Of a stretch of DNA of 64,000 bases, positions 12,401 to 19,497 are shown piece after piece (position 1 is the stretch's first letter; each line of letters starts with the position of its first letter). The translations under genes and the position numbers were made by a program. A model generated the notes under the pieces. It saw only the letters and a program-made list of their open reading frames with translations. It ran no database searches and had not been told where the DNA came from. The DNA comes from Sphaeroforma sirkka (taxonomy: Eukaryota > Opisthokonta > Ichthyosporea > Ichthyophonida), in NCBI GenBank assembly GCA_001586965.3, contig LUCW03001737.1, forward strand, positions 15,001 through 79,000, read 5' to 3'.

Positions 12401-12490
12401 GACGGAGAGGCGGTGGGGGGGGGGGTGGAGTATATGGAGGAGGATAGTGACATGCATATTAGCGATGACAGTGATGACCTTATGGATTAG
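660..12490 (+). CDS. SETD2: SETD2/Set2-like histone H3 lysine-36 methyltransferase, 3' part of gene (15 exons)
   Basis: Nuclear enzyme family that trimethylates H3K36 on transcribed genes and binds the phosphorylated RNA polymerase II tail. Exons read directly from the sequence: 660-778, 1527-1603, 2361-2574, 3118-3202, 3618-3747, 3994-4884, 5544-5653, 6695-6853, 7411-7784, 8135-8317, 9192-9327, 9569-9716, 10952-11053, 11531-11588, 12123-12490. Every intron is GT-AG and every junction keeps phase, giving about 1,050 codons to a TAG at 12,488. Domain order is AWS, SET, post-SET, a helical region, WW, a basic linker and a C-terminal SRI domain, exactly the SETD2/Set2 plan. Only the N-terminal exons are missing, upstream of the window. 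One oddity: in the SET exon the consensus switches frame at the G run 2,385-2,388, as if one G were missing. The family call is very secure; the gene start is not in view. Confidence 0.95.
768..1200 (+). repeat. Degenerate tandem repeats including copies of the AWS-exon donor
   Basis: The exon end and donor TTTCACAAGGTAT at 770 recurs at about 869, each followed about 45 bp later by the same block (GAGTCTACTTATGAGCATG). Two further weak copies of the block follow to about 1,095, and the phrase TTCAACCCATCACTTCG is repeated at about 1,115 and 1,165. The intron has therefore grown by duplication of its own 5' end. Confidence 0.7.
1527..3202 (+). CDS. SETD2: SETD2-like exons 2-4: catalytic SET domain
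   Basis: Three exons (1527-1603, 2361-2574, 3118-3202) encode the methyltransferase core. Visible motifs are [13 protein letters not shown] (start of SET, GxG-type S-adenosylmethionine contact), FVMEYVG followed by GEIIGQEQF, the knot motif [14 protein letters not shown] that forms the cofactor and substrate site, and ELTFDYQ with the catalytic-site tyrosine. The FVMEYVG part is in one frame and GEIIGQ in the next, meeting at the G4 run 2,385-2,388. All other catalytic motifs are intact, so a base-calling slip in a homopolymer is more likely than a dead gene. Confidence 0.9.
2208..2312 (+). repeat. 53-bp direct repeat in a SETD2-like intron
   Basis: Two adjacent copies begin with CTGTGTGCTTCAAAAGG and CTGTATGCTTCAAAAGG and end with CACCCAAATTCT. 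They lie about 50 bp before the SET exon acceptor. No coding potential is evident. Confidence 0.6.
2658..3090. repeat. (AT)n tracts in the intron between SET exons
   Basis: Several AT runs (2,660-2,688; 2,984-3,020; 3,064-3,088) fill the intron between the exons ending at 2,574 and starting at 3,118. The last ends 30 bp before the acceptor. Confidence 0.9.
3618..4884 (+). CDS. SETD2: SETD2-like exons 5-6: post-SET zinc site and long linker
   Basis: Exon 3618-3747 carries the post-SET motif ([13 protein letters not shown]), the three cysteines that complete the catalytic zinc site with the SET domain. Exon 3994-4884 is the largest of the gene. It starts with a helical part ([28 protein letters not shown]) and then becomes a 200-residue, Ala/Asp/Glu/Thr-rich, probably disordered linker. 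The helical start corresponds in position to the region after post-SET in SETD2 that contains helical repeats; no catalytic role is inferred. Confidence 0.85.
3790..3955. repeat. (GTAT)n, (GTCT)n and (AT)n microsatellites in intron
   Basis: A run of GTAT-type, GTGTCT/GTCT-type and AT units between the exons ending at 3,747 and starting at 3,994. A long plus-strand frame runs through this intron by chance because the repeat lacks stops. Confidence 0.9.
5544..6853 (+). CDS. SETD2: SETD2-like exons 7-8: helical region after post-SET
   Basis: Exons 5544-5653 and 6695-6853 encode [19 protein letters not shown], followed by [11 protein letters not shown] and, across the junction, [20 protein letters not shown]. 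This resembles the SETD2 stretch containing 'LEHLPIPTKNML' and 'LKEVYRIPKKSQ' (from memory of the family), so it is the conserved helical module between post-SET and WW. The tail of exon 8 is highly charged ([19 protein letters not shown]). The junction between the two exons splits an Asp codon and stays in frame. Confidence 0.8.
5735..5990 (+). repeat. Minisatellite of TATAGTATAC-type units in intron
   Basis: About ten degenerate 20-25-bp units built on GTAGTATACATATTTAAATA, with phrases such as CCAGATACTGTAGTATACATA repeated at about 5,752, 5,812 and 5,951. It fills the intron after the exon ending at 5,653 and has no open reading frame. Confidence 0.7.
7411..9327 (+). CDS. SETD2: SETD2-like exons 9-11: linker and WW domain
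   Basis: Exon 7411-7784 encodes a His/Gln/Gly-rich linker. Exons 8135-8317 and 9192-9327 encode a WW domain split by an 874-bp intron: LPAGWMSTM carries the first tryptophan and [19 protein letters not shown] the tyrosine block and second tryptophan, then TKP. WW domains bind proline-rich peptides; in SETD2-type proteins the WW domain lies between the catalytic part and the SRI domain, as here. Splice phases agree on both sides. Confidence 0.88.
8510..8645. repeat. (AT)n, (GT)n and (GTGC)n microsatellites in intron
   Basis: Simple repeats in the intron that splits the WW domain. Confidence 0.9.
9569..12490 (+). CDS. SETD2: SETD2-like exons 12-15: basic linker and SRI (Set2-Rpb1 interacting) domain
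   Basis: Exon 9569-9716 is a Lys/Arg-rich linker ([13 protein letters not shown]). Exons 10952-11053, 11531-11588 and 12123 onward encode the three-helix SRI domain that docks on the phosphorylated C-terminal repeats of RNA polymerase [39 protein letters not shown] and [18 protein letters not shown]. The last exon continues with a long Arg/Lys/Glu coiled stretch ([19 protein letters not shown]) and an acidic end before the TAG. SRI at the extreme C-terminal side is diagnostic for the SETD2/Set2 group. Confidence 0.9.
10690..10930 (+). repeat. Degenerate 60-75-bp tandem repeats before the SRI exon
   Basis: Four units each contain a variant of CACAACTCACCATACAATCTTTGTACCACAGG split over the unit, followed by GGTTTTAGRGT. 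Each carries a CACAGG or CTCAGG trinucleotide that resembles a splice acceptor. The true acceptor of the SRI exon is at 10,951. Confidence 0.6.
11700..11825. repeat. (AT)n and (GTATGT)n microsatellite in intron
   Basis: Simple repeats in the intron between the second and third SRI exons. A similar short AT run lies at 11,993-12,008. Confidence 0.9.
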
Positions 12491-12830
12491 TAACTTAGTA
12501 TTATAAACAAACGCGCGCACGGGTGATTGAGGGTGTGGCGAAGTTGAACACGTGGGTTTTGCTAGGCTGTGATTAGTGACTTAGTAAATATAATAAATTC
12601 ATATATGGACTATTGAGGGAAGTGAAGACAGCCACATGGGCTGTAAACGGGGATTAGTGACTAAGTAGGTAGGATAAATGCACTAGAACTATTGAGGGAC
12701 GTAAGGACAAGCAAGTGGATTGTGTTTAGACTGCAATTGGTTTTTCAGTATGTTGTACAGCCGCATTTATGTTGTACCATTGCGATAAGTGACTTGGTAG
12801 ATGAAACAAATGCACACATATGCCATTAGG
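12480..12830 (+). repeat. Tandem repeats beginning at the SETD2 stop codon
   Basis: The block GATTAGTAACTTAGTA, which contains the stop codon TAG, recurs as GATTAGTGACTTAGTA at about 12,571, GATTAGTGACTAAGTA at about 12,653 and GATAAGTGACTTGGTA at about 12,785. Later parts of the unit (ATTGAGGGAAGTGAAGACA) are shared too. The repeats form the start of the 3' untranslated or flanking region. Confidence 0.75.
12592..12597 (+). terminator. Possible poly(A) signal of the SETD2-like gene
   Basis: An AATAAA hexamer lies about 100 bp after the stop codon, inside the second copy of the stop-codon repeat. It is the first plus-strand AATAAA downstream of the gene. No transcript evidence is available. 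Confidence 0.4.
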
Positions 12831-13450
12831 TGAATGGAAGCGAACAGTTAAAGAAAGCCGAGTGTTGGTTATGTATCTTACAGAAGACGCTTAGTAAAGT
12901 GTCGTGCTACTGCAAGGATGATTCACACATTGCACACCTCCAAAGATACCTAAAAGTTGCATTGGACTAGTAACATATATCGAGCCACCCGTATTGCTTT
13001 CCCTATACTTTAAACTATGACGGGTGCTCCTAGTCTATATCCCCCAACATCGGGCATCACAAGTGTGTGCCTATATCGCTGTCTAGCGACTTTGGTATAT
13101 ATGGAGAATATATCGCAAGATATTTGGACTCTATGAAAGCGACAGATCAAGAAACTACTAAATTTAAAAAATAACAAACAACACACTAAACTAAAAAGAC
13201 AAAAACAGTACACAAAACTAAAATGTCACAAACAATATACATAATGTGCCTGGCTTCTCCTCTGTGAAATTAGGGTTTTAGAATCTGTCTGGTGTCAAGG
13301 TACAAAACTAGTCCTGAAAACAAAACATCTTATGCGCACTAGGTAGTATACTTGGATTAGAGCAACATAATCAAACCCGCCATATACTTACCCTACTGTC
13401 ATATCATACCACAGTATCTAGCAGACTGTATACAAATACACACTTTGTAT
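12831..13450. other. Convergent intergenic spacer
   Basis: This stretch lies between the 3' end of the SETD2-like gene and the 83-bp array. It is AT-rich with A-runs near 13,150-13,230. Short ORFs here have no recognisable domain, and I see no RNA gene. Confidence 0.5.
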
Positions 13451-13858
13451 ACTTGCATACGAACTCTCGGATATACCATGTTGTGGTCAGTGCAGCGTGT
13501 GCTCCTGCTATTTATTTACTGTTCACTTTGTGTACTTGCATACGAACTCTCGGATATACCATGTTGTGGTCAGTGCAGCGTGTGCTCCTGCTATTTATTT
13601 ACTGTTCACTTTGTGTACTTGCATACGTACTCTCGGATATACCTTGTAGTGGTCAGTGCAGCGTGTGCTCCTGCTATTTATTTACTGTTCACTTTGTACA
13701 CTTGCATACGTACTCTCGGATATACCTTGTAGTGGTCAGTGCAGCGTGTGCTCCTGTTATTTAATTACTGTTCACTTTGTACACTTGCATACGTACCCTC
13801 GGATATACCTTGTTGTGGTCAGTGCAGCGTTCGCTCCTGCTATTTATTTACTGTTCAT
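13451..13858. repeat. 83-bp tandem array, five copies
   Basis: Units start with ACTTGCATACG at 13,451, 13,534, 13,617, 13,700 and 13,783, a constant 83-bp period, and end near 13,858. Copies differ by only a few bases. 83 is not a multiple of three and all the overlapping ORFs are by-products of the period. On the minus strand four of the five copies contain AATAAA (TTTATT on the plus strand at 13,511, 13,594, 13,677 and 13,843), downstream of the minus-strand gene that ends at 14,023. Confidence 0.92.
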
Positions 13859-14022
13859 GCGCACCAGCCGTACCCTTCATGGCACGCGCGGCGGTCGAAA
13901 TGTGAGGTACATGCGGTGTGTACATCTAAAGGGAAACACTCAGAAGCATACGCTGAGCTTGTTTCCCATCGTATTTCTATATTATGTACATATATGTACG
14001 TGTGTGTGTGTGCGTGATATTA

Positions 14023-17000
14023 TCATTCGCCCTGATCCCTTCTCATCTCGTGATACTGCACATCCTCAACGTCCTCCACCTCGCCTAGAATACCCCGCAG
14101 TATCTGCTGTCTCTCCTGCAACACAGCCTTTCCAACCTTTGCGAGATGCATGTTGGTATTGATGTACGAGTGTGCGTGCACTTCCATCTCCAGCAGCTTG
14201 TACCGCATGAGGTCGATGTAGACCTTGTCCACGTCACTGATCGTAAAGTCCGTCCCTTTAGTCGTACTGCGGTCGTACGTGTGGCTCGAGGGCACGAGGA
14301 ACGCCGTTTGTATCTCATCAAAGGTCACACGCTTGCGTTTTGTAGCTGGGCGTGGCCTTGCCACAACTGGTTGCTCTGACTTCTGCTGCCTCCCACCTAC
14401 TTGTCGTACGTCAGATCCTGTAGTGGCTGGTGGCCGTATGCAAGACTGTATTAGAGCCAGTTGCGCTATATCTTTCTGTCCTTCCGTTGACTCTTGCGAC
14501 ACTCCTGTCGGCAGCTGCTCTATATACACCTGTGTGGGTGCTGCTTGCCCTATGTCTGGCAGTGCTTTTGTAGGTTCTCCAGTCTGTCCTGTATCAGACT
14601 CTCCACAAGCTATTTGTCCTACATCCGACTCCCCCTTCGCCAATTGTTTTGCACTCGGCCGATCCGGGAACAGTAGCTTTATGTAAGGTAGTACATCCGT
14701 TGAATTTCCTGGTTGTTCTACGTCTGACTTATCCTTCGCCATTCGTCTTACACATGACCGAGGTGGGACGAGTAATCCCAAGGCCGGCAATATATCCGTT
14801 GATTGTCCTGGCTGCCCTACGTCTGACGTGCGCTTCGTCAGTTGTCTTGCGTCTGACTCTCCCGTCGCCAATTGACGTTCACTTGGTCGTGATGAACCGA
14901 GTAATCTCATGTTCGGTAACACGTCCGTTGAATGTCCTGGTTGCCCTACGTCTGACGTGCGCTTCGTCAGTTGTCTTGCGTCTGACTCTCGCGTCGCCAA
15001 TTGACGTTCACCTGGTCGTGATGAACCGAGTAGTCCCATATTCGGTAATACATCCGTTGAATATCCTGGTTGCCCTACGTCTGACGTGCGCTTCGTCAGT
15101 TGTCTTGCGTCTGACTCTCTCGTCGCCGCCTGTCCTACACCAGGCCGTGCCTGGATAGGTAGCTCCGTCTTTCGCAGTACATCTGCTATATTCTCTGAAT
15201 GCCCTGAGCTTTTTCGCCTTTCGTCTGAGTGTCCCGTGTCTGACTGTCCTGTCGGCCCTGCGCCTGGTTGCCGTTGGGGTTGGACACTCCACTGAACTGT
15301 CTGCAAGTAATGACTATCTAGCTCACCTGTTTCTCTCTCATTGGTTAACGCAATGTGAAGCGTCTCTGTACTAACTGTCCCATCCTTATGCGTAGTCGAT
15401 CGACTAGCACGCTCCTTAGATAAGGCCCTCTTTGCCTGTAGAGCCATAGAGATCAAGGGTTTAAACGACAGGGATTTCCTAATGCTGTCGGCGCTGTTTC
15501 CCGAGTTGCTCCGCGTTCTACCGTCTTGCAGCTGGTTGAGATCACTGCAACTTCCACTCTTTTCGTCAGTCTCTGTATTCGAGGCTGTGCTCTCATACAC
15601 CTCCGCACTGTCAGTGTACTTGATGGGCTGTCCGCCACCAATTTCGCTCGGTTCAAATATCAACGTGCTAGCGTCGTCATGGCAACTACTTCGATTGCTA
15701 TTGCCGGTCCCATCGGTAGAATAACTCCTCCTAAACACGCCTCGACCACCGCTACTGCTACCATGCTTAGCATAGGCGCCCATGTGATGCTCCTCCGTGA
15801 CTCTGCTCAGTGCACCCTGCAACGGCCTGCCATCCCAAGACGACTGTCTGTAGAACATATGGCGCGAGTTCCGGTGTTCAGCAGCGTCTAAACTACGTTC
15901 TCCATCCGTTGTATGCTTATCTATAGGGGCGGTGTTGTGGGTGTGGGTGTGTGCGTGTGCATGCATATCCTGCCCCGTATACGAACTGGTCGTTTCCATT
16001 TTAGGTCCTGAGCGTGTCCGTGTCACCGTTGTGCCTGCGCGGTCTCTCTCCGCAGACTCCACCGACTTGTTGGATATGTTTTGGATGAGGGGCGTAGGCG
16101 ACGGAAAGCAATGCACAGACCCATCCGAACTCCTGGGGGTCGCGCGAGTATACGTATCGCCGACATCTGTGGGAGTGTATGAGTGGCTCCTGTGGTAGTT
16201 CCTGGCACCCAACGCAGCTGCTCTGCTGCCGACACTACTCCAACTCTGTGCTGGTGCTCTATTCGATAATGGCCCACTATGGCGTTTCTGAAGTGCGTTT
16301 TGTCTGTCACAGTCCTGACTGGTAGTCCCGGGTACGTGTGCTCTATGATTCAATAATTGTCCACTACAACGTCTCTGATGTGTCTCATGTCTGCCATAGT
16401 CCTGCCTGGGAGTCCCGGGTACTTGTGTTTTACTCGATAATTGTCCACTATGGCGTCTCTGCGGCGTGGGATGTCTGTCATAATCCTGTCTGGGAGTACC
16501 GGGTGCAAACCCCTGGTAGTCGAGACTGGGAGATCCCACGGGTGAGCCACTATACTGTGTGGGTGAATAAGCCCGTGTATGCGTGTGATGTGTGGGTGTG
16601 TTTATACCACTGCAACCTGGCGACGGCTGCGAGCGCGTGTGTGTGAGGTGTGAAGATACGTTTGTGTGCCGCCTATGAGGTGAGCTATGCTGTTGATGTC
16701 CGTTGGGCTGTCGGTGTTGACGGTGCTGAAGCGGCATTCCAGTGCGGGTTGCCGCCTGGAGAGGGCTATTTATAGATTTACTCGCGACTCTGTACTCTGT
16801 GATGCTGTGCGATCTGTTGTGCAAGATGCTTCGGGGTCTGTTCCCCGTCATACTGTGGCTTCTATGCCGTGTGCCTCTGTGTGACCGATTATACGACAGG
16901 CGATGGGGCCTATGTGTAGTGTCGCTATCATATGCATCGTTTGTCTCACAGCAGTGACTGTGCGGCAGTAGTTGTCCCTGTGCCGTAATACGAGCTGAGC

Positions 17001-19497
17001 TGAGCTGCACTAGCGAACAACCACAGCTCAGATGTTCTAATATCTCCGACGGATAAACAAACACCCCCCCCGTGTGTGGGTCTGAATGTGGGTATGGAGA
17101 GGATGTATCTGCGTGACTATCCAGTGCACTGGGTCTATCTCCGCGGTGTTGTGAGCGTAGGCTCTTCGGTTGAGCCTCGACTACAGCACCACCATCAGAC
17201 GACCTCTGCACGGGCTTGCTATGTCGCTCGGCGGTGTGGCTTTGGCCCAGTGCAGTGTAGTGCACGTGTGATGTGACGATTGCCATGTCTTCGGGTGACA
17301 CGCTTCGGAAATCGAACTCGTTCTCTTCTTCCTCAATACTCCCCCCAGACATTAAACTGTACTGCCGCTGCAGTTTGCCAATGGAAGCGTTCAGTGAGGT
17401 CCGCCCAGACACTGAGGCTTTCTGCGCTACTCTCTGCTTGTCCGTATCCACCCCCACGCCATGTACTCGTTGTCTAGTTACCGGTTGCATCGCTACAGCC
17501 TCAGCACTGGGCCTGTGCACATCACATCCTTGCGGTGCAGTGCTGCACTCTGCACAGTGCACCTGCAATGCTCGCATGTGCATCGCTCGCCATACCTGCC
17601 TGGGAACACCCGTAGGTTGCTGAGCTGTGGGTGACATGATGAATGCGGTATCTGTATACTTCTGCGACACTTTACCGTAACACGCACTCTTCGGCCGCTT
17701 CTTGTATGTCCTTGGCTCGGCACAACTGGCCTTCGTGTCACTGCCGTTGCTATGTTGGGCTTTCAGCATCCTCCTGCTCTCGGCATGTCCCTTTGCACCG
17801 GCGCCTGTCTGTCTATCGCCCCCGCGCGCACGGGCTGGCACATTCAGTGCCGGTGCCTGCGTGAAGCTCATGGCCACCCCAGCCTGCTTCCGCCTCCGAT
17901 ACTCCTCAATCATACTCTCCTCTAGCCTGCACTTGGACTTCTCAATCACCTTCCTGTCCCTTTCTCGCCTGCTCTCCCCCTTGATCGCCTCGTCGATCTC
18001 CTTGTGTTTGGCTGTGATGGTTGTCGCCACCCTACTAAGCACCCGTGCCGAAGCAGCCGCACCAATGTGTATCGGACTTATGCTACTCCCACTGGAGTTT
18101 GACGTTTTCTTCCCGAGCTTGGCACTACTGGATAAATGGCCAATATGCGTGTTTCTCTTCCCCAGCTTAGTGCTGCTGGATAATTGGCCACTATGCGTTT
18201 CACGCGAGTTTAATGTCAGCTCTCCGTCCTTGGCCGACAGATCAGTACTAAGTGGACGTGATGCAGGGGTAGGGGCAGACGCGCCTCTACGTAGTTTTGC
18301 ACCGAGATTTGATTTAGCCTCCTTCATCCCACCGCTCTGGGGAACTGATGTCAGCTGCTCACAGTTGTATGCGTGTGTGTGCGTGTGTGTGTTTGTGTGC
18401 GTGCGTGGATCAGTGGTTGGTGTGCTGTGTGTGCAGGTATCATCTGTCGCATGTGTATGTGCATAGGTATGTGTCTTCATAGCAATAGTATTCTCCGTGC
18501 CCACACTAGTTGTGTCGCGTGGCCCGGCATTAGTACCCTCTACACTGCGCACAGGTACACTCGTTAGCGTGAAGAGTTCACTCGAACGAGCAGGTAAGCT
18601 CACCGTCCGTACACCGGAAAGAGCGTGTGTGTGTGTGTTTGCGCGTACTTTGAATGCATCTGTGCCATCTCCAAGCCCCACCGTGCCATGCTCAGCCGAT
18701 GACGCCTTATCACTTTCAGCAGTGCCTAAACGGCTGTCGCACTCGGTAATACTATTAGCGTGACTGCACCTACTATCACTACTCCTGTAATCATTATTGC
18801 TATTTAGCCGGTTAGGCCTAACCTTGGGCAAAACGGGCTGTACTCCGCAGGAGGGGGGTGCTCTGATAGGCTCGTTCGTTGTCCAGGACATACGAAAAGC
18901 TGACTTGTTACTAGACTTGGGTTGTCTAACTTTCACCCCCGTGTCTGCATTCATTGCATGCAGCTCTGAATCATCCGAATAATCGACATCAGACAATACA
19001 CTACTCGCACTACGAGTATGCAATTCAACTGTTTTACTTGGTTTCCTGCTTGCTGGTGTGCTAACACTGGCAATATATTGTGATCTCTCTATGGGACCTG
19101 TGCACTCTCCTTGCGAAACTACCGTAGCGTGCATGTACCCAGATGGTTCGCTTAACTCATAGTGTATATCCTTCTTTGTAGGTCTAGCCTTGGCAACAAC
19201 CTCCTTAGAATGTATATGTACATTTTTTGATTGCTGCAACGCTTTCTTCATACCCGAATTTTCGTGCATACTACCGACAGGGCCATCACTTGCATTGCTT
19301 TCCTTCCTCGCCTTCACCTCGATGATAGTACCCTCGGCTGGGATTGTATGCACAGTCTTAAGTCTGACTGTCTGTGACTTGTGAGTTACATGGTGTGCCA
19401 ATTCATTGAATAATGCTCCTCCGGTATTCTTTGTATCCACAATACCACGGAATTTATCGTACTTTGACGGGTTCCAGAGCGTCGTTGTAGCACCCAT
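14023..19497 (-). CDS. Large disordered protein with C-terminal RVxF-like motif, unknown function
   Basis: A single open frame of 1,824 codons without introns. I chose the ATG at 19,497 (MGATTTLWNPSKYDKF); the frame extends a few codons upstream without another ATG. I do not recognise the family. The protein is very rich in Ser, Thr, His, Arg and Gln and is probably disordered, with His-Thr runs (HTHTHTHAH), repeated RRHSGQLSS phrases near the middle and a 43-residue repeat toward the C terminus. The last 105 residues are more ordered: KRKRVTFDE is a good match to the RVxF docking motif of protein phosphatase 1, followed by predicted helices (SDVDKVYIDLMRYKLLEMEV, LAKVGKAVLQERQQILRGIL). The first 30 residues also look ordered. 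A scaffold or phosphatase-regulator role is only an inference. It converges on the SETD2-like gene. Confidence 0.8.
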   Translation of the reverse strand: MGATTTLWNPSKYDKFRGIVDTKNTGGALFNELAHHVTHKSQTVRLKTVHTIPAEGTIIEVKARKESNASDGPVGSMHENSGMKKALQQSKNVHIHSKEVVAKARPTKKDIHYELSEPSGYMHATVVSQGECTGPIERSQYIASVSTPASRKPSKTVELHTRSASSVLSDVDYSDDSELHAMNADTGVKVRQPKSSNKSAFRMSWTTNEPIRAPPSCGVQPVLPKVRPNRLNSNNDYRSSDSRCSHANSITECDSRLGTAESDKASSAEHGTVGLGDGTDAFKVRANTHTHALSGVRTVSLPARSSELFTLTSVPVRSVEGTNAGPRDTTSVGTENTIAMKTHTYAHTHATDDTCTHSTPTTDPRTHTNTHTHTHAYNCEQLTSVPQSGGMKEAKSNLGAKLRRGASAPTPASRPLSTDLSAKDGELTLNSRETHSGQLSSSTKLGKRNTHIGHLSSSAKLGKKTSNSSGSSISPIHIGAAASARVLSRVATTITAKHKEIDEAIKGESRRERDRKVIEKSKCRLEESMIEEYRRRKQAGVAMSFTQAPALNVPARARGGDRQTGAGAKGHAESRRMLKAQHSNGSDTKASCAEPRTYKKRPKSACYGKVSQKYTDTAFIMSPTAQQPTGVPRQVWRAMHMRALQVHCAECSTAPQGCDVHRPSAEAVAMQPVTRQRVHGVGVDTDKQRVAQKASVSGRTSLNASIGKLQRQYSLMSGGSIEEEENEFDFRSVSPEDMAIVTSHVHYTALGQSHTAERHSKPVQRSSDGGAVVEAQPKSLRSQHRGDRPSALDSHADTSSPYPHSDPHTGGVFVYPSEILEHLSCGCSLVQLSSARITAQGQLLPHSHCCETNDAYDSDTTHRPHRLSYNRSHRGTRHRSHSMTGNRPRSILHNRSHSITEYRVASKSINSPLQAATRTGMPLQHRQHRQPNGHQQHSSPHRRHTNVSSHLTHTRSQPSPGCSGINTPTHHTHTRAYSPTQYSGSPVGSPSLDYQGFAPGTPRQDYDRHPTPQRRHSGQLSSKTQVPGTPRQDYGRHETHQRRCSGQLLNHRAHVPGTTSQDCDRQNALQKRHSGPLSNRAPAQSWSSVGSRAAALGARNYHRSHSYTPTDVGDTYTRATPRSSDGSVHCFPSPTPLIQNISNKSVESAERDRAGTTVTRTRSGPKMETTSSYTGQDMHAHAHTHTHNTAPIDKHTTDGERSLDAAEHRNSRHMFYRQSSWDGRPLQGALSRVTEEHHMGAYAKHGSSSGGRGVFRRSYSTDGTGNSNRSSCHDDASTLIFEPSEIGGGQPIKYTDSAEVYESTASNTETDEKSGSCSDLNQLQDGRTRSNSGNSADSIRKSLSFKPLISMALQAKRALSKERASRSTTHKDGTVSTETLHIALTNERETGELDSHYLQTVQWSVQPQRQPGAGPTGQSDTGHSDERRKSSGHSENIADVLRKTELPIQARPGVGQAATRESDARQLTKRTSDVGQPGYSTDVLPNMGLLGSSRPGERQLATRESDARQLTKRTSDVGQPGHSTDVLPNMRLLGSSRPSERQLATGESDARQLTKRTSDVGQPGQSTDILPALGLLVPPRSCVRRMAKDKSDVEQPGNSTDVLPYIKLLFPDRPSAKQLAKGESDVGQIACGESDTGQTGEPTKALPDIGQAAPTQVYIEQLPTGVSQESTEGQKDIAQLALIQSCIRPPATTGSDVRQVGGRQQKSEQPVVARPRPATKRKRVTFDEIQTAFLVPSSHTYDRSTTKGTDFTISDVDKVYIDLMRYKLLEMEVHAHSYINTNMHLAKVGKAVLQERQQILRGILGEVEDVEDVQYHEMRRDQGE
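14815..15205 (-). repeat. 129-bp (43-residue) coding repeat, three copies
   Basis: Within the large minus-strand gene, CTACGTCTGACGTGCGC recurs at 14,817, 14,946 and 15,075, a 129-bp period. The encoded unit contains SDARQLTKRTSDVGQPG, then STDVLP and GLLGSSRP. The period is a multiple of three, so the frame is preserved. Shorter, more divergent versions (KGESDVGQIACGESDTGQTG) follow toward the C terminus. Confidence 0.85.

Noticed and set aside
660-12490. SETD2-like gene as a pseudogene
   Set aside because: One missing base in a G run is the only defect across 15 exons; all splice sites, phases and catalytic motifs are otherwise kept.
13451-13858. CRISPR-like array
   Set aside because: Direct tandem repeats without spacers in a eukaryotic context.
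13445-14162. ORFs of 92-168 codons reading VLLLFIYCSL repeats
   Set aside because: They arise because an 83-bp tandem repeat without stops is read in shifting frames; the period is not a multiple of three.
14085-18763. Many plus-strand ORFs of 60-254 codons
   Set aside because: Shadows of the single 1,824-codon minus-strand gene; their composition mirrors its codons.
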